Positions 1 through 8,429 of a stretch of 10,464 nucleotides of DNA are shown here, piece by piece; position 1 is the first letter of the stretch, and every line of letters starts with the position of its first letter. The stretch spans positions 1-10,464 of the forward strand of contig JAEXBT010000121.1 of NCBI GenBank assembly GCA_023393895.1, read 5' to 3'. The position numbers and the translations under genes were made by a program. Under the pieces are notes generated by a model, which did no database searches, had not been told where the DNA came from, and saw nothing but the letters and a program-made list of their open reading frames with translations. This stretch comes from Pseudomonadota bacterium (GTDB taxonomy: Bacteria; Pseudomonadota; Gammaproteobacteria; Xanthomonadales; Xanthomonadaceae).

Positions 1-553
1 TGAGGTTGAACGGCATCATCCACTTGCCGAACGGGGCGGTCAGGAATTCCTTGGTGAAGCCGCCGATGCCCTTCGCGCGCAGGGCGAAGAACAGCATCAG
101 GAAGAACACGCTGATCGACATGCCGAGGGTCGCGTTGACGTCGGCGGTCGGGACCGGCTTCCAGTAGTTGATGCCGACGAGCTCGAGCGGCTTGGCGATG
201 AAGTCGGCCGGGATCATCTTGATGAGGTTCATCAGGAGGATCCAGAAGAAGATGGTGATGGCGATCGGCGTCACCATCCTGGACTTGCCGTGGTAGGTGT
301 CCTTGACCTGGTTGTGTACGAACTCCAAGCAGATCTCCACGAACGTCTGCCACTTGCCGGGCACGCCCGCGGTCGGCTTGCGCACCGCCAGCCAGAACAG
401 GAACACCATCAGCAGGCCCATCAGCACCGCGGTCACGAAGGTGTCGACGTGCAGGGTCATGAAATCGCCCTGGCCGAAGCTCGCGGTGAGGTTCTGAAGG
501 TGGTGCTGGATGTATTCGGTCGGCGTCAGTTCGCCGCCTTCTTTCGGAGCCAT
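1..553 (-). CDS. atpB: F1Fo ATP synthase subunit a, 3'-truncated by the window edge
   Basis: Subunit a of the membrane Fo sector forms the half-channels that carry protons to and from the c-ring during ATP synthesis. The first 184 codons are visible, reading leftward from an ATG at 553-551. Visible residues include an N-terminal segment with the TPTEYIQHHLQN stretch, a first membrane helix at about 38-56, the conserved loop KWQTFVEICLEFVHNQVKD (about 67-85), a second helix in IAITIFFWILLMNLIKMIP (about 97-115), and a third at about 143-158 followed by GFTKEF. These match the order in the E. coli protein. The essential channel arginine lies in the unseen C-terminal part. The start overlaps the atpI stop by one base (TGATG). 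The nearest Shine-Dalgarno-like AGGA is about 13 nt away, so translational coupling to atpI is likely. The identification is firm. Confidence 0.96.
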   Translation of the reverse strand, partial: MAPKEGGELTPTEYIQHHLQNLTASFGQGDFMTLHVDTFVTAVLMGLLMVFLFWLAVRKPTAGVPGKWQTFVEICLEFVHNQVKDTYHGKSRMVTPIAITIFFWILLMNLIKMIPADFIAKPLELVGINYWKPVPTADVNATLGMSISVFFLMLFFALRAKGIGGFTKEFLTAPFGKWMMPFNL

Positions 554-948
554 CACGGGTTGGAATTCCTGGCAGTTTGCAACGACACGGACACCACGTA
601 GGCCGCGAGGGCCGCCAGCACGCCGAGCAGCAGGGCCAGCGGCGGCAGCTTCCAGACCGCGACCGCGCCGACCATCACCGCCAGGAAAACACCCCAGCGG
701 ATGACGATGCCTGCGAACCAGCGCACCAGCACGACGTTGGCGGGGGCAACTCCGTCGGCCAGCGCGATCCGCGAAGCCAGCAGGTTGCCCAGCACGACCG
801 CGATGCCGCCAAGGGCGACACCCAGGCCGAAGCGCAGGCCCTGCGGCGCCAGCAGACCGGCAGCCACGGCGGCCAACGCCACCACCAACACCTGCCGCAG
901 GGCGGCCTGCCTCACCATCCGCTTGGATCGGGCGACTGGATCGAACAC
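553..948 (-). CDS. atpI: ATP synthase accessory protein AtpI
   Basis: AtpI is a small inner-membrane protein at the head of many atp operons. The family assists c-ring assembly and has been linked to Mg2+ supply, but it is not essential in E. coli. This product is 131 aa, close to the usual 125-130. It has four hydrophobic segments typical of the family: QVLVVALAAVAAGLL, a Gly-rich second helix GVALGGIAVVLGNLLA, a third starting around VRWFAGIVIRW, and a C-terminal LALLLGVLAALAAYVVS. I place the start at the GTG (948-946) because AGGAAAG sits 6 nt upstream. An in-frame TTG at 981-979 would add 11 residues but lacks a good ribosome site and lies in a hairpin. The stop shares a base with the atpB start. 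Sequence conservation in this family is low, so position before atpB is an important part of the call. Confidence 0.88.
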   Translation of the reverse strand: MFDPVARSKRMVRQAALRQVLVVALAAVAAGLLAPQGLRFGLGVALGGIAVVLGNLLASRIALADGVAPANVVLVRWFAGIVIRWGVFLAVMVGAVAVWKLPPLALLLGVLAALAAYVVSVSLQTARNSNP

Positions 949-970
949 GGGCTTTCCTGCAGCGATGCTC

Positions 971-990
971 CCGGGCCGCAAACCGCCCGG
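971..990 (-). other. Hairpin in the atp leader
   Basis: A perfect 6-bp inverted repeat, CCGGGC/GCCCGG, encloses an 8-nt loop. It lies just downstream of the predicted atpI promoter and about 22 nt before the GTG start, so it would fold at the very 5' end of the atp mRNA. A 5' stem like this can protect mRNA from decay or simply reflect high GC content. No function is shown by sequence alone. Confidence 0.35.
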
Positions 991-1003
991 ATTTAGCCTT
1001 GAA

Positions 1004-1033
1004 AGTATAGCAGGCGTGAAAATGCCGCGGCAA
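1004..1033 (-). promoter_or_regulatory. Probable sigma70-type promoter of the atp operon
   Basis: On the minus strand TTGCCG (1033-1028) is followed 18 nt later by TATACT (1009-1004). The -10 hexamer differs from TATAAT at one position and is preceded by TGC, giving an extended -10 (TGCTATACT). The -35 hexamer matches 4 of 6 consensus bases. Transcription would start near position 997, about 50 nt before the atpI GTG. This is the best-looking promoter in the window and the natural start of the atp operon. Its -35 overlaps the right arm of a hairpin downstream of lpdA. Confidence 0.6.
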
Positions 1034-1045
1034 GGTCGGCCGCGG
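1020..1045 (-). terminator. Weak intrinsic terminator candidate after lpdA
   Basis: Read on the minus strand, CCGCGGC (1045-1039) and GCCGCGG (1031-1025) form a 7-bp all-GC stem around a 7-nt loop. It is followed by CATTTTC. The stem starts about 25 nt past the lpdA stop, a sensible place for a terminator. The T-tract is only four bases, so termination may be partial. The right arm shares bases with the predicted -35 of the atp promoter. Confidence 0.35.
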
Positions 1046-1069
1046 TTCAGCTGACGGGACGCGCCGCGG

Positions 1070-2852
<1,783 letters not shown>

Positions 2853-2866
<14 letters not shown>

Positions 2867-4007
2867 CGTCACTGCTCCGTTCGGTGTCCTGCGCCGCTTC
2901 AGCGGCGATGTCATTGCGGATCTCGCGCTCGGCATCGGCACGCGCATCGTTCTGCGACAGGCGCGCACGCTCTTCCTCGCTCAACTGCACCGCGCCGGGC
3001 TCTTCCACGGGCGTGGTACGACTGTCCTCGCCACGCAGCGCGGCCAGCGCCGCATCGCCCTGCAGCCCCAGCACGCTGCGCAGGTGCAGATCGCGTTGCG
3101 GGTACGGCACCTCGATGCCGTTCTCCTTCAGCGCGGTATCCAGTTCCCACAGGTAGGCCGCCCGTACGGCCACGTTGCGGCGTGCGGCCGCCTCGGTCAG
3201 CCAGACGGCAAGGATGAACTGCACCGCGTTCTCGCCGAACTCCACCAGCCAGACCTGCGGCGCCTTCTCGCCCTCCATGCTCAGGGTGAACGGCACGCGC
3301 GCAGCCGCTTCCAGCGCCGCCTTCTTCACCAACTCCTTGTCGACGCCGTAGGCCACGCCGAATGGCACCCGGATGCGCCGGTTGACCGACCGGTAGGTCC
3401 AGTTGGTGACGCGGCCGCTGACGAACTCCGAGTTGGGAACCAGGATGTCGATGTTGTCGTTGGTGGTGATGCGGGTGGAGCGGATGTTGATGGCCTTGAC
3501 CACGCCGCGCACGTTGGCGTCGAGCTGGACGAAGTCACCCACCTTGAGCGAGCGGTCGAACAGCAGGATCAGGCCGGACACGAAGTTGTTGAAGATCTGC
3601 TGCAGGCCGAAGCCCAAGCCCACGCCGAGCGCGCCGGCGAAGATGGTGAACTTGCCGATCGGGATGCCGATCGCCTCCAGCGCCAGCACCACGCCAAGCA
3701 CCAGCAGGAGGTAGTGCAGGATGCGGGAGACGGTGTAGAGCGCGGCCTGGTTGGCCCGTGGATTGCGCGTGGCGAAGCGGTTGAGCGCGCCGCGCAGCAG
3801 GCGCGACAGCAGCAGCATCGCCAGCACCGCCAGTGCCGCGCCGATCACCCCGCCGACGGTCAGCACGTTGCCGCCGAATTCGACCAGGCGCATGTCAAGC
3901 AGCGGTTGCAGGCCGCTCATCGCGCGATCGCCGGCCTGCTCTGCCGCGTCGCGGGCCTGGTCGCCCGCGCGCTCGATCCGTTCGCCGATGTCCGGCTGCG
4001 GACGCAT
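2853..4007 (-). CDS. MscS-family mechanosensitive ion channel
   Basis: This is a small-conductance mechanosensitive channel protein of the inner membrane. The family releases solutes when membrane tension rises during hypo-osmotic shock. The product is 384 aa. An amphipathic N-terminus (about 6-40) precedes membrane helices at about 49-70 and 97-116 and the pore-lining helix at about 119-150. The pore helix has the Gly/Ala packing FAGALGVGLGFGLQQIFNNFVSGLILLFDRSLKVGDFV in two stretches and runs into the beta domain with VPNSEF (190-195). An alpha/beta cytosolic vestibule ends in PYPQRDLHL (301-309). A charged tail of about 70 residues, rich in Glu, Asp and Arg, follows and is not in E. coli MscS. 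The ATG at 4007 lies 4 nt after the aceF stop with no clear Shine-Dalgarno, suggesting re-initiation from aceF. A longer start at 4085 would lie inside aceF. The link to pyruvate dehydrogenase is positional only. Confidence 0.92.
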
Positions 4008-4011
4008 GGGC

Positions 4012-5448
4012 TTACAGCAGCACGCGACGCATGTCGGCAAGCACCTTGGCGAGGTCCGCGGTGAAGCGCGCGGCCGCGGCGCCATCGATCACCCGGTGGT
4101 CGTAGGAGAGCGACAGCGGCAGCATCAGCCGCGCCTCGAACTCCTTGCCGTTCCAGACCGGCGCCATCTCCGACTTCGACACGCCGAGGATCGCCACTTC
4201 CGGCGCGTTGATGATCGGGGTGAACGCGGTGCCACCGATGCCGCCGAGCGACGAAATGGTGAAGCAGCCACCCTGCATCTGGTCGGGCTTGAGCTTGCCC
4301 TCGCGTGCCAAGGCGGCTAGCTCGCCCATTTCCCGGGCGATCTCCATCACGCCCTTGCGATCGGCATCGCGCAGCACCGGCACCACCAGGCCGTTGGGCG
4401 TGTCGGCGGCGAAACCCACGTGGTAATAGCGCTTCAGCACCAGCTCCTCGCCATCAAGCGAGGCGTTGAATGTCGGGTACTTCTTCAGCAGCGCCACGCA
4501 GGCCTTGATCAGGAAGGCCAGCAGGGTCACCTTGCCTGCCTTGCCGGCGGCGATCGCCTTGGCGTTCTCGTCGTTCAATTCGACGCGCAGCGCTTCCAGC
4601 CCGGTGATGTCGGCGCGGTCGAACTGGGTGACGTGCGGAATCATCGCCCAGTTGCGCGCGAGGTTGGCGCCGGAAATCTTCTGGATACGCGAGAGCGGCG
4701 TGCGCTCGGTTTCGCCGAACTTCGAGAAATCAATCTTCGGCCACGGCAGCAGGTCGAGGCCACCTCCCGCCGTGCCGGCGACACCCGGCGCACCGCCACC
4801 GGCGAGTGCGCTCTTGACGAAGCCCTGCACGTCCTCGCGGGTGATCCGGCCCTTGTCGGCGCTGCCCTTCACCTGCGCCAGGTCCACGCCCAGCTCGCGC
4901 GCGAACAGGCGCACCGCCGGACTCGCGTAGGGCACCTTGTCCGGAAGCACCGCATCGGCCTCGAAGCGGACGGCGGGGCGGCCGGGTTCGGCATCGGCCA
5001 GGTCCGCGGATTCCCCGCGTGCGGAGCGGCGGGCAGTCATCTCGTCCAGCGCGGGCGCGGCTTCGCTCGCCTCGATCGACTGCCTGGCTATGCCGTCAGG
5101 CTCGGCGGCGACGGCGACCGGCTCCACCTTCGCCCCGGTTTCGCTCGATGGGGTGGCGGAGGCGGCCACGGGCTCGGCGCGCGGGGCCTCGGCGGCGGCG
5201 GACTCCCCGGCAGGCTCGATCAGCGCGACCACGCTGCCTTCTGACAGAGTGTCACCCAGCTTGACCTTGAGTTCGCGGACCACGCCGGCGAACGGCGCCG
5301 GCACCTCCATCGTGGCCTTGTCCGACTCCAGGGTGATCAGTCCCTGGTCCAGCGCGACGGTGTCGCCCGGCTTCACCAGCAGCTCGATGACCGGCACGTC
5401 CTCATGCCCGCCGATGTCGGGGACGCGTGCTTCCTTGAGTTCGGCCAT
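4012..5448 (-). CDS. aceF: Pyruvate dehydrogenase E2, dihydrolipoyllysine acetyltransferase
   Basis: E2 forms the core of the pyruvate dehydrogenase complex and moves acetyl groups from its lipoyl arm to coenzyme A. The 478-aa product has one lipoyl domain (about 6-79) with lipoyl lysine K44. A long Ala/Glu/Pro-rich linker (80-170) leads to a peripheral subunit-binding domain (173-211) reading YASPAVRLFARELGVDL. A second short Gly/Ala linker precedes the acetyltransferase domain (about 244-478), which carries the catalytic motif DHRVIDG (450-456). E. coli E2 has three lipoyl domains; a single one is common in other proteobacteria. The start ATG has GGAG 5 nt upstream and begins directly with the lipoyl fold. 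The gene is first in a minus-strand unit with mscS and lpdA. aceE, the E1 partner, is not next to it; a divergent outer-membrane gene lies upstream instead. The order E2-channel-E3 with a lipoyl-fused E3 supports pyruvate rather than 2-oxoglutarate dehydrogenase. Confidence 0.95.
   Translation of the reverse strand: MAELKEARVPDIGGHEDVPVIELLVKPGDTVALDQGLITLESDKATMEVPAPFAGVVRELKVKLGDTLSEGSVVALIEPAGESAAAEAPRAEPVAASATPSSETGAKVEPVAVAAEPDGIARQSIEASEAAPALDEMTARRSARGESADLADAEPGRPAVRFEADAVLPDKVPYASPAVRLFARELGVDLAQVKGSADKGRITREDVQGFVKSALAGGGAPGVAGTAGGGLDLLPWPKIDFSKFGETERTPLSRIQKISGANLARNWAMIPHVTQFDRADITGLEALRVELNDENAKAIAAGKAGKVTLLAFLIKACVALLKKYPTFNASLDGEELVLKRYYHVGFAADTPNGLVVPVLRDADRKGVMEIAREMGELAALAREGKLKPDQMQGGCFTISSLGGIGGTAFTPIINAPEVAILGVSKSEMAPVWNGKEFEARLMLPLSLSYDHRVIDGAAAARFTADLAKVLADMRRVLL
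5215..5424 (-). repeat. Lipoyl-domain coding repeat, copy in aceF
   Basis: This segment encodes aceF residues 9-78. It is the partner of 2636-2845 in lpdA, about 2.6 kb away in the same orientation. The two encoded domains align without gaps and share 57 of 70 residues by hand count. They differ mainly in surface positions and synonymous sites. Confidence 0.85.
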
Positions 5449-5474
5449 GACCGCTCCACGGGTGTCGGGGCCCT

Positions 5475-5504
5475 ATTGTGGCCGCAGAAACATCGCCCGA
5501 ACAA
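5475..5504 (-). promoter_or_regulatory. Candidate aceF promoter
   Basis: On the minus strand TTGTTC (5504-5499) is followed after 18 nt by CACAAT (5480-5475). The -35 matches TTGACA at three positions and the -10 matches TATAAT at four. Transcription would begin about 20 nt before the aceF start, leaving just enough leader for the GGAG site at 5457-5454. It is the best candidate I find upstream of aceF, but both hexamers are weak. Confidence 0.28.
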
Positions 5505-5673
5505 ATACACGCCGGCGAATGGTGAGCCTCTGGAGTTTTTCATCCGGCTGAAATTTCACGCGCCCACGACCGGCCTGAACCGCCACCAAAGTCAATCCAT
5601 GCGATGCGGGTGCGGTTCATCCCCGCCCGCCTACGGTGCGCATGCCCACTCCCCGGGCACATAAAACATTACG

Positions 5674-5678
5674 AGGAG
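5674..5678 (+). promoter_or_regulatory. Strong ribosome binding site of the OmpW-like gene
   Basis: AGGAG, within ACGAGGAGAT, sits 7 nt before the ATG at 5686. It is the clearest Shine-Dalgarno sequence in the window, consistent with high expression of an outer-membrane protein, and it fixes this start. Confidence 0.8.
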
Positions 5679-5685
5679 ATCCCCC

Positions 5686-6303
5686 ATGAAATTCCGCACC
5701 CTGAGTCTTGCCATTGCCGGTGCGTTTGCCCTGTCCGCCCCCCTCGCCTTCGCGCAGGATTCGGACACCACCGGTCACAAGCGCTTTTCCGTGGCGGCCG
5801 GCTACAACGTGATCAAGCCCCAGAGCGATGCCTTCGGCGGCTCGCCCAAGCAGGGCCTGAAGGGCGGCAGCGCCGCCAGCCTGTCCGCGGCCTACCACAT
5901 CACCGACAACATCGCGGTGGAAGCCTGGGCCGCCGACAAGTCCGAGCACAAGATCGTCGGCCAGGGCGTGGCCGGCAGCGTCAAGGCGCAGCCCTACGCG
6001 CTGAGCGGCCAGTACCACTTCGGCCAGAGTGGCCAGACAATCCGCCCGTACGTCGGCCTTGGCTACTACCAGGCCGAGTTCAAGGACGAGAAGGACGCCA
6101 ACGGCCAGCCGTTCGGCATGACCCACGCCAAGGGCGCGATGGGCACCGTCGGCGCCAACTTCAACATCAACGAGCGCTGGTTCACCCGCGCCGAGGCCCG
6201 CTACATGAAGGGCGATTCGGACGTGACCCGCGCCGGCCAGAAGGTCGGCGAGGCCACCGTCGACCCGTGGACGGTCGGCGTGGGCGTCGGCGCCCGCTTC
6301 TGA
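5686..6303 (+). CDS. OmpW-like outer-membrane beta-barrel protein
   Basis: The product is a small outer-membrane barrel of the OmpW/OmpA-like type. Members form narrow eight-stranded barrels, and OmpW is implicated in passage of small hydrophobic molecules. The 205-aa precursor has a classic signal peptide: MKFR, a hydrophobic core LSLAIAGAFALSAPL, and a likely cleavage after A23 (AFA/QD). The mature part shows alternating amphipathic strands with aromatic girdle residues, for example KRFSVAAGYNVIKP, ASLSAAYHITDNIAVEAWA, AQPYALSGQYHFG and IRPYVGLGYYQAEF. It ends in the strand VDPWTVGVGVGARF, whose terminal Phe is the usual BAM-recognition signal. Length is close to E. coli OmpW (about 212 aa). 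A strong ribosome site precedes it and a strong terminator follows, so it is probably monocistronic. OmpW is the best family guess; a generic outer-membrane beta-barrel (OMP_b-brl) protein is the alternative. Confidence 0.85.
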   Translation: MKFRTLSLAIAGAFALSAPLAFAQDSDTTGHKRFSVAAGYNVIKPQSDAFGGSPKQGLKGGSAASLSAAYHITDNIAVEAWAADKSEHKIVGQGVAGSVKAQPYALSGQYHFGQSGQTIRPYVGLGYYQAEFKDEKDANGQPFGMTHAKGAMGTVGANFNINERWFTRAEARYMKGDSDVTRAGQKVGEATVDPWTVGVGVGARF

Positions 6304-6322
6304 TCCAGCCTCCGTGCGTCAC

Positions 6323-6351
6323 GGAACGGGCCTTCGGGCCCGTTCCTCTTT
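6323..6351 (+). terminator. Rho-independent terminator with TTCG loop
   Basis: A perfect 10-bp inverted repeat, GGAACGGGCC (6323-6332) and GGCCCGTTCC (6337-6346), encloses the very stable TTCG tetraloop. It is followed by TCTTT. It lies 20 nt after the OmpW-like stop and would end that transcript. On the minus strand there is no T-tract, so it should not act efficiently on the converging membrane-protein transcript. Confidence 0.88.
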
Positions 6352-6369
6352 GTGCCCGACGATGCGGCC

Positions 6370-6918
6370 TCAGGCGCGTGACATCGCGCACCGGTACTTG
6401 GCCCGCAGTCCCCAGCACCAGGCGAAATAGTGGCCGAGCAGCAGCCCGCCGAGCGCGAACAGGCTCCCGGGCCGCAGGAACCAGGCTTCCTCGCGTGCCA
6501 TCGGGTGCCACTGGAATCCATGTTCGTAGAGCTGCCAGAACCCCAGTAGGAGCCGACCGGCCACCAGCAGCGTCAGCGCCAGCACCAGCACGGCGTTGGG
6601 GGTGACATGGAAGCGCCCGTCTTCCACCTCGCTGCGGCTGACCAGCAGGTTGATGATGCCGAGCGAGATACCCGCGGCGAAACCCGCGGCCGCCATGGAA
6701 GGAGCTTCCGCCAGCCAGCGCGAGGCCATCCATGCGCCGATGAAGAATGCCGCGACCGACACCAGCACCAGCCAGGCATTGGTCGAAACCACCCAGCCCT
6801 GCACGCGCCTGCGCTTCCTGCCGAAGCGGTAGCGCTGGATCAGCGAAATCGGCAGCAGCAGCGCCCAGAGCGCGACGATGGCGAGAATCAGCAACGGCAG
6901 CAGCAGGAGCAGCGGCAT
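6370..6918 (-). CDS. Polytopic membrane protein, possibly DUF1453/CcdC-like
   Basis: I do not recognise this gene with confidence. The 182-aa product has five predicted membrane helices at about 2-26, 47-66, 74-94, 108-130 and 150-168. A strongly basic loop, RYRFGRKRRRVQGW (29-42), follows the first helix, placing that loop in the cytoplasm by the positive-inside rule. The second loop, SRSEVEDGRFHVTPNAVLVLAL (about 94-115), and the helix GRLLLGFWQLYEHG resemble the DUF1453/CcdC-type membrane proteins in layout, but that is an impression rather than a motif match. It has no catalytic signature; its single cysteine, in WCWG or YRC near the C-terminus, is one of two there. It starts 9 nt after the EamA-type transporter stop, so the two are probably co-transcribed. 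Shine-Dalgarno is weak. Its 3' end converges on the OmpW-like gene. Confidence 0.8.
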   Translation of the reverse strand: MPLLLLLPLLILAIVALWALLLPISLIQRYRFGRKRRRVQGWVVSTNAWLVLVSVAAFFIGAWMASRWLAEAPSMAAAGFAAGISLGIINLLVSRSEVEDGRFHVTPNAVLVLALTLLVAGRLLLGFWQLYEHGFQWHPMAREEAWFLRPGSLFALGGLLLGHYFAWCWGLRAKYRCAMSRA

Positions 6919-6927
6919 CGACCCGGC

Positions 6928-7827
6928 TCAGGGATGTTCGGCCACATCATGCACGCGCTCGCGGCGCAGCAGGTAAAGCCCGCTGGCGATGATGATCGCG
7001 CCACCCACCCAGGTCCACGCATCGGGCAGCACGCCCCACAGGCTCAGGTCGAAGATGATGCCCCACAACAAAGCGGTGTATTCCAGCGGCGCCAGCAGCG
7101 AGGCTTCGCCGAGCCGGAACGCCTCGGTGATCGCCCATTGGCCAAGCGCACCGGCAACCCCGATGCCGGCAATGACGGCGAGATCCGCACCCCGCAACGG
7201 CACCCATTGCGGCCAGGCCAGCACGCCCGCGCCGAGTGAAATGAGCGCCATCAGCCAGACCACCATCGACTGCGTGCTGTCGGTGCGCGCGAGCACCCGC
7301 ACGGTGAGCGCGGACAGCGCGTAGCCCAGCGCGGAGACCAGCACCGCCAGCCCGGCCCAGCTGGCGAAACCCGCGCCACTCGGCCGCATCACCACGATCA
7401 CGCCAGCCATGCCGATGGCGATCGCGGTCCAGCGCCGCGGACCGACGCGTTCGCCCAGGATCGGCACCGACAGCGCGGTGATCAGCAGCGGTCCCACGAA
7501 GAAGATGGTGTAGGCGGTGGACAGCGGCAGCGTGCGCAGCGCGTACACGAATGCGGCCATCATCATCACGCCCAGCACGCCGCGCAGCAGGTGCAGCGGC
7601 CAGCGCACGCGCAGCAGGTCGCGGGCGCCGCGGGTGGCGAGCGCCCAGGCCAGCACCAGCGGCAACGACGAGGCGCCACGCAGGAGGGCGACCTGGAACG
7701 GCGGGTAGTGCGCCGAAAGCGTCTTCAGCCCGACGTCCATCAGCGCGAACACCAGCACCGCCGCGAGCATCAGCAGCACCGCGCGGCGCGCGTGCAGATG
7801 CGGGGAGGCGGCAGGTTGCGCGTTCAT
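6928..7827 (-). CDS. EamA-family (DMT superfamily) transporter
   Basis: This is an inner-membrane permease of the drug/metabolite transporter superfamily, whose members export or import metabolites such as amino acids and nucleotides. The substrate cannot be told from sequence. The 299-aa product has ten hydrophobic helices in two EamA repeats, at about 14-140 and 152-290. Family hallmarks are visible: FALMDVGLKTLSAHYPPFQVALLRG at the start of repeat one, LPLSTAYTIFFVGPLLITALSVPILGERV at its end, and LGEASLLAPLEYTALLWGIIF in repeat two. The ATG at 7827 gives a short polar N-terminus before helix one, as expected. No strong Shine-Dalgarno is present. It is divergent from yajQ across 67 bp and heads a likely two-gene unit with the membrane protein downstream. 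Confidence 0.92.
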   Translation of the reverse strand: MNAQPAASPHLHARRAVLLMLAAVLVFALMDVGLKTLSAHYPPFQVALLRGASSLPLVLAWALATRGARDLLRVRWPLHLLRGVLGVMMMAAFVYALRTLPLSTAYTIFFVGPLLITALSVPILGERVGPRRWTAIAIGMAGVIVVMRPSGAGFASWAGLAVLVSALGYALSALTVRVLARTDSTQSMVVWLMALISLGAGVLAWPQWVPLRGADLAVIAGIGVAGALGQWAITEAFRLGEASLLAPLEYTALLWGIIFDLSLWGVLPDAWTWVGGAIIIASGLYLLRRERVHDVAEHP

Positions 7828-7855
7828 CGCGGCATCCGGAACGGGGGAAGCGCGA

Positions 7856-7864
7856 TGCTAACCT
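7856..7864 (+). promoter_or_regulatory. Possible extended -10 for yajQ
   Basis: TGCTAACCT keeps the TG of an extended -10 and the three most conserved hexamer bases (T1, A2, T6), 30 nt before the yajQ ATG. There is no recognisable -35. The 67-bp divergent gap between yajQ and the EamA-type gene must contain both promoters, and nothing better is visible. Confidence 0.22.
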
Positions 7865-7894
7865 GTGGACACGTTCAATCCTCCGTGACGCGCC

Positions 7895-8377
7895 ATGCCT
7901 TCCTTCGACATCGTTTCCGAAGTGGACACCCACGAACTCACCAACGCGGTGGACCAGGCCAACCGGGAGCTGACCACGCGCTTCGATTTCAAGGGCGTGG
8001 ATGCCGGCTTCAAGCTGGAGGAGGCCGTGATCGCGATGCATGCGCCGAGCGACTTCCAGCTGCAGCAGATGCGCGACATCCTCGACGCGCGGCTGATCGC
8101 CCGCAAGATCGATCCGCGCAGCCTGGAAGCCGGTGACATCGAGACCAACGTGGCCGGCGCGCGGCAGAAGATCACCGTCAAGCAGGGCATCGGCCGCGAA
8201 CTGGCGAAGAAGATCCAGGGCGAGATCAAGACCGCAAAGCTGAAGGTGGACAGCCAGATCAATGGCGAGAAGCTGCGGGTGACCGGCAAGAAGCGCGATG
8301 ACCTGCAGGCGGCGATCGCCCTGCTGCGCGGCAAGGAGTTCGAACTGCCGCTGCAGTTCGACAATTTCAGGGACTGA
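7895..8377 (+). CDS. yajQ: YajQ family nucleotide-binding protein, probable cyclic-di-GMP effector
   Basis: YajQ is a small cytosolic protein with two ferredoxin-like domains that binds nucleotides. In Xanthomonas campestris the homologue binds cyclic di-GMP and acts with a transcription factor on virulence and biofilm genes; elsewhere it has been reported to bind other nucleotides. The 160-aa product matches the family from end to end: MPSFDIVSEVDTHELTNAVDQANREL at the start, TTRFDFKGVDAGF (about 27-39), the central QKITVKQGIGRELAKKIQGEIKTAKLKVDSQI in two pieces, VTGKKRDDLQAAIALLR, and the C-terminal FELPLQFDNFRD. Length is close to the E. coli protein (about 163 aa). The ATG is fixed by the conserved N-terminus although there is no good Shine-Dalgarno. 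Family assignment is firm; cyclic-di-GMP binding is inferred from relatives. Confidence 0.95.
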   Translation: MPSFDIVSEVDTHELTNAVDQANRELTTRFDFKGVDAGFKLEEAVIAMHAPSDFQLQQMRDILDARLIARKIDPRSLEAGDIETNVAGARQKITVKQGIGRELAKKIQGEIKTAKLKVDSQINGEKLRVTGKKRDDLQAAIALLRGKEFELPLQFDNFRD

Positions 8378-8429
8378 TCACGCCGATGGCCGATGCGGCG
8401 CGGCATCTGCGCACGATCGAGAGGACTCC

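Larger units (their letters stand above)
5449..5685. other. Divergent intergenic region between aceF and the OmpW-like gene
   Basis: This 237-bp region must hold the start signals of both flanking units. Besides the candidate aceF promoter it contains a perfect 10-bp palindrome, TGAAATTTCA (5549-5558), in a locally AT-richer stretch. It also holds a GC-rich imperfect hairpin (5606-5630, 10-bp stem with one mismatch and one G-T pair, loop TTCAT). On the plus side ATAAAA (5661-5666) is the only AT-rich hexamer near the outer-membrane gene, but it would leave a very short leader and has no matching -35. I see no convincing coding sequence or RNA gene here. Confidence 0.5.

Noticed and set aside
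949..981. TTG start for atpI, 11 codons upstream
   Set aside because: It lacks a Shine-Dalgarno and lies in the leader hairpin, whereas the GTG at 948 has AGGAAAG at good spacing.
2867..2968. N-terminal extension of lpdA by 34 residues
   Set aside because: The lipoyl domain starts right at the ATG at 2866, which has its own GGAG. The extension is Arg-rich and lies in the mscS coding region.
5606..5630. GC-rich hairpin upstream of the OmpW-like gene as a terminator or riboswitch
   Set aside because: The stem is imperfect, there is no T-tract on either strand and no match to a riboswitch core that I know. Hairpins like this are common in GC-rich intergenic DNA.
6947..8041. A 364-codon minus-strand frame spanning the EamA-type gene and the 5' part of yajQ
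   Set aside because: It overlaps two better genes and crosses the divergent promoter region. The product is low-complexity Arg/Ala/Gly sequence.
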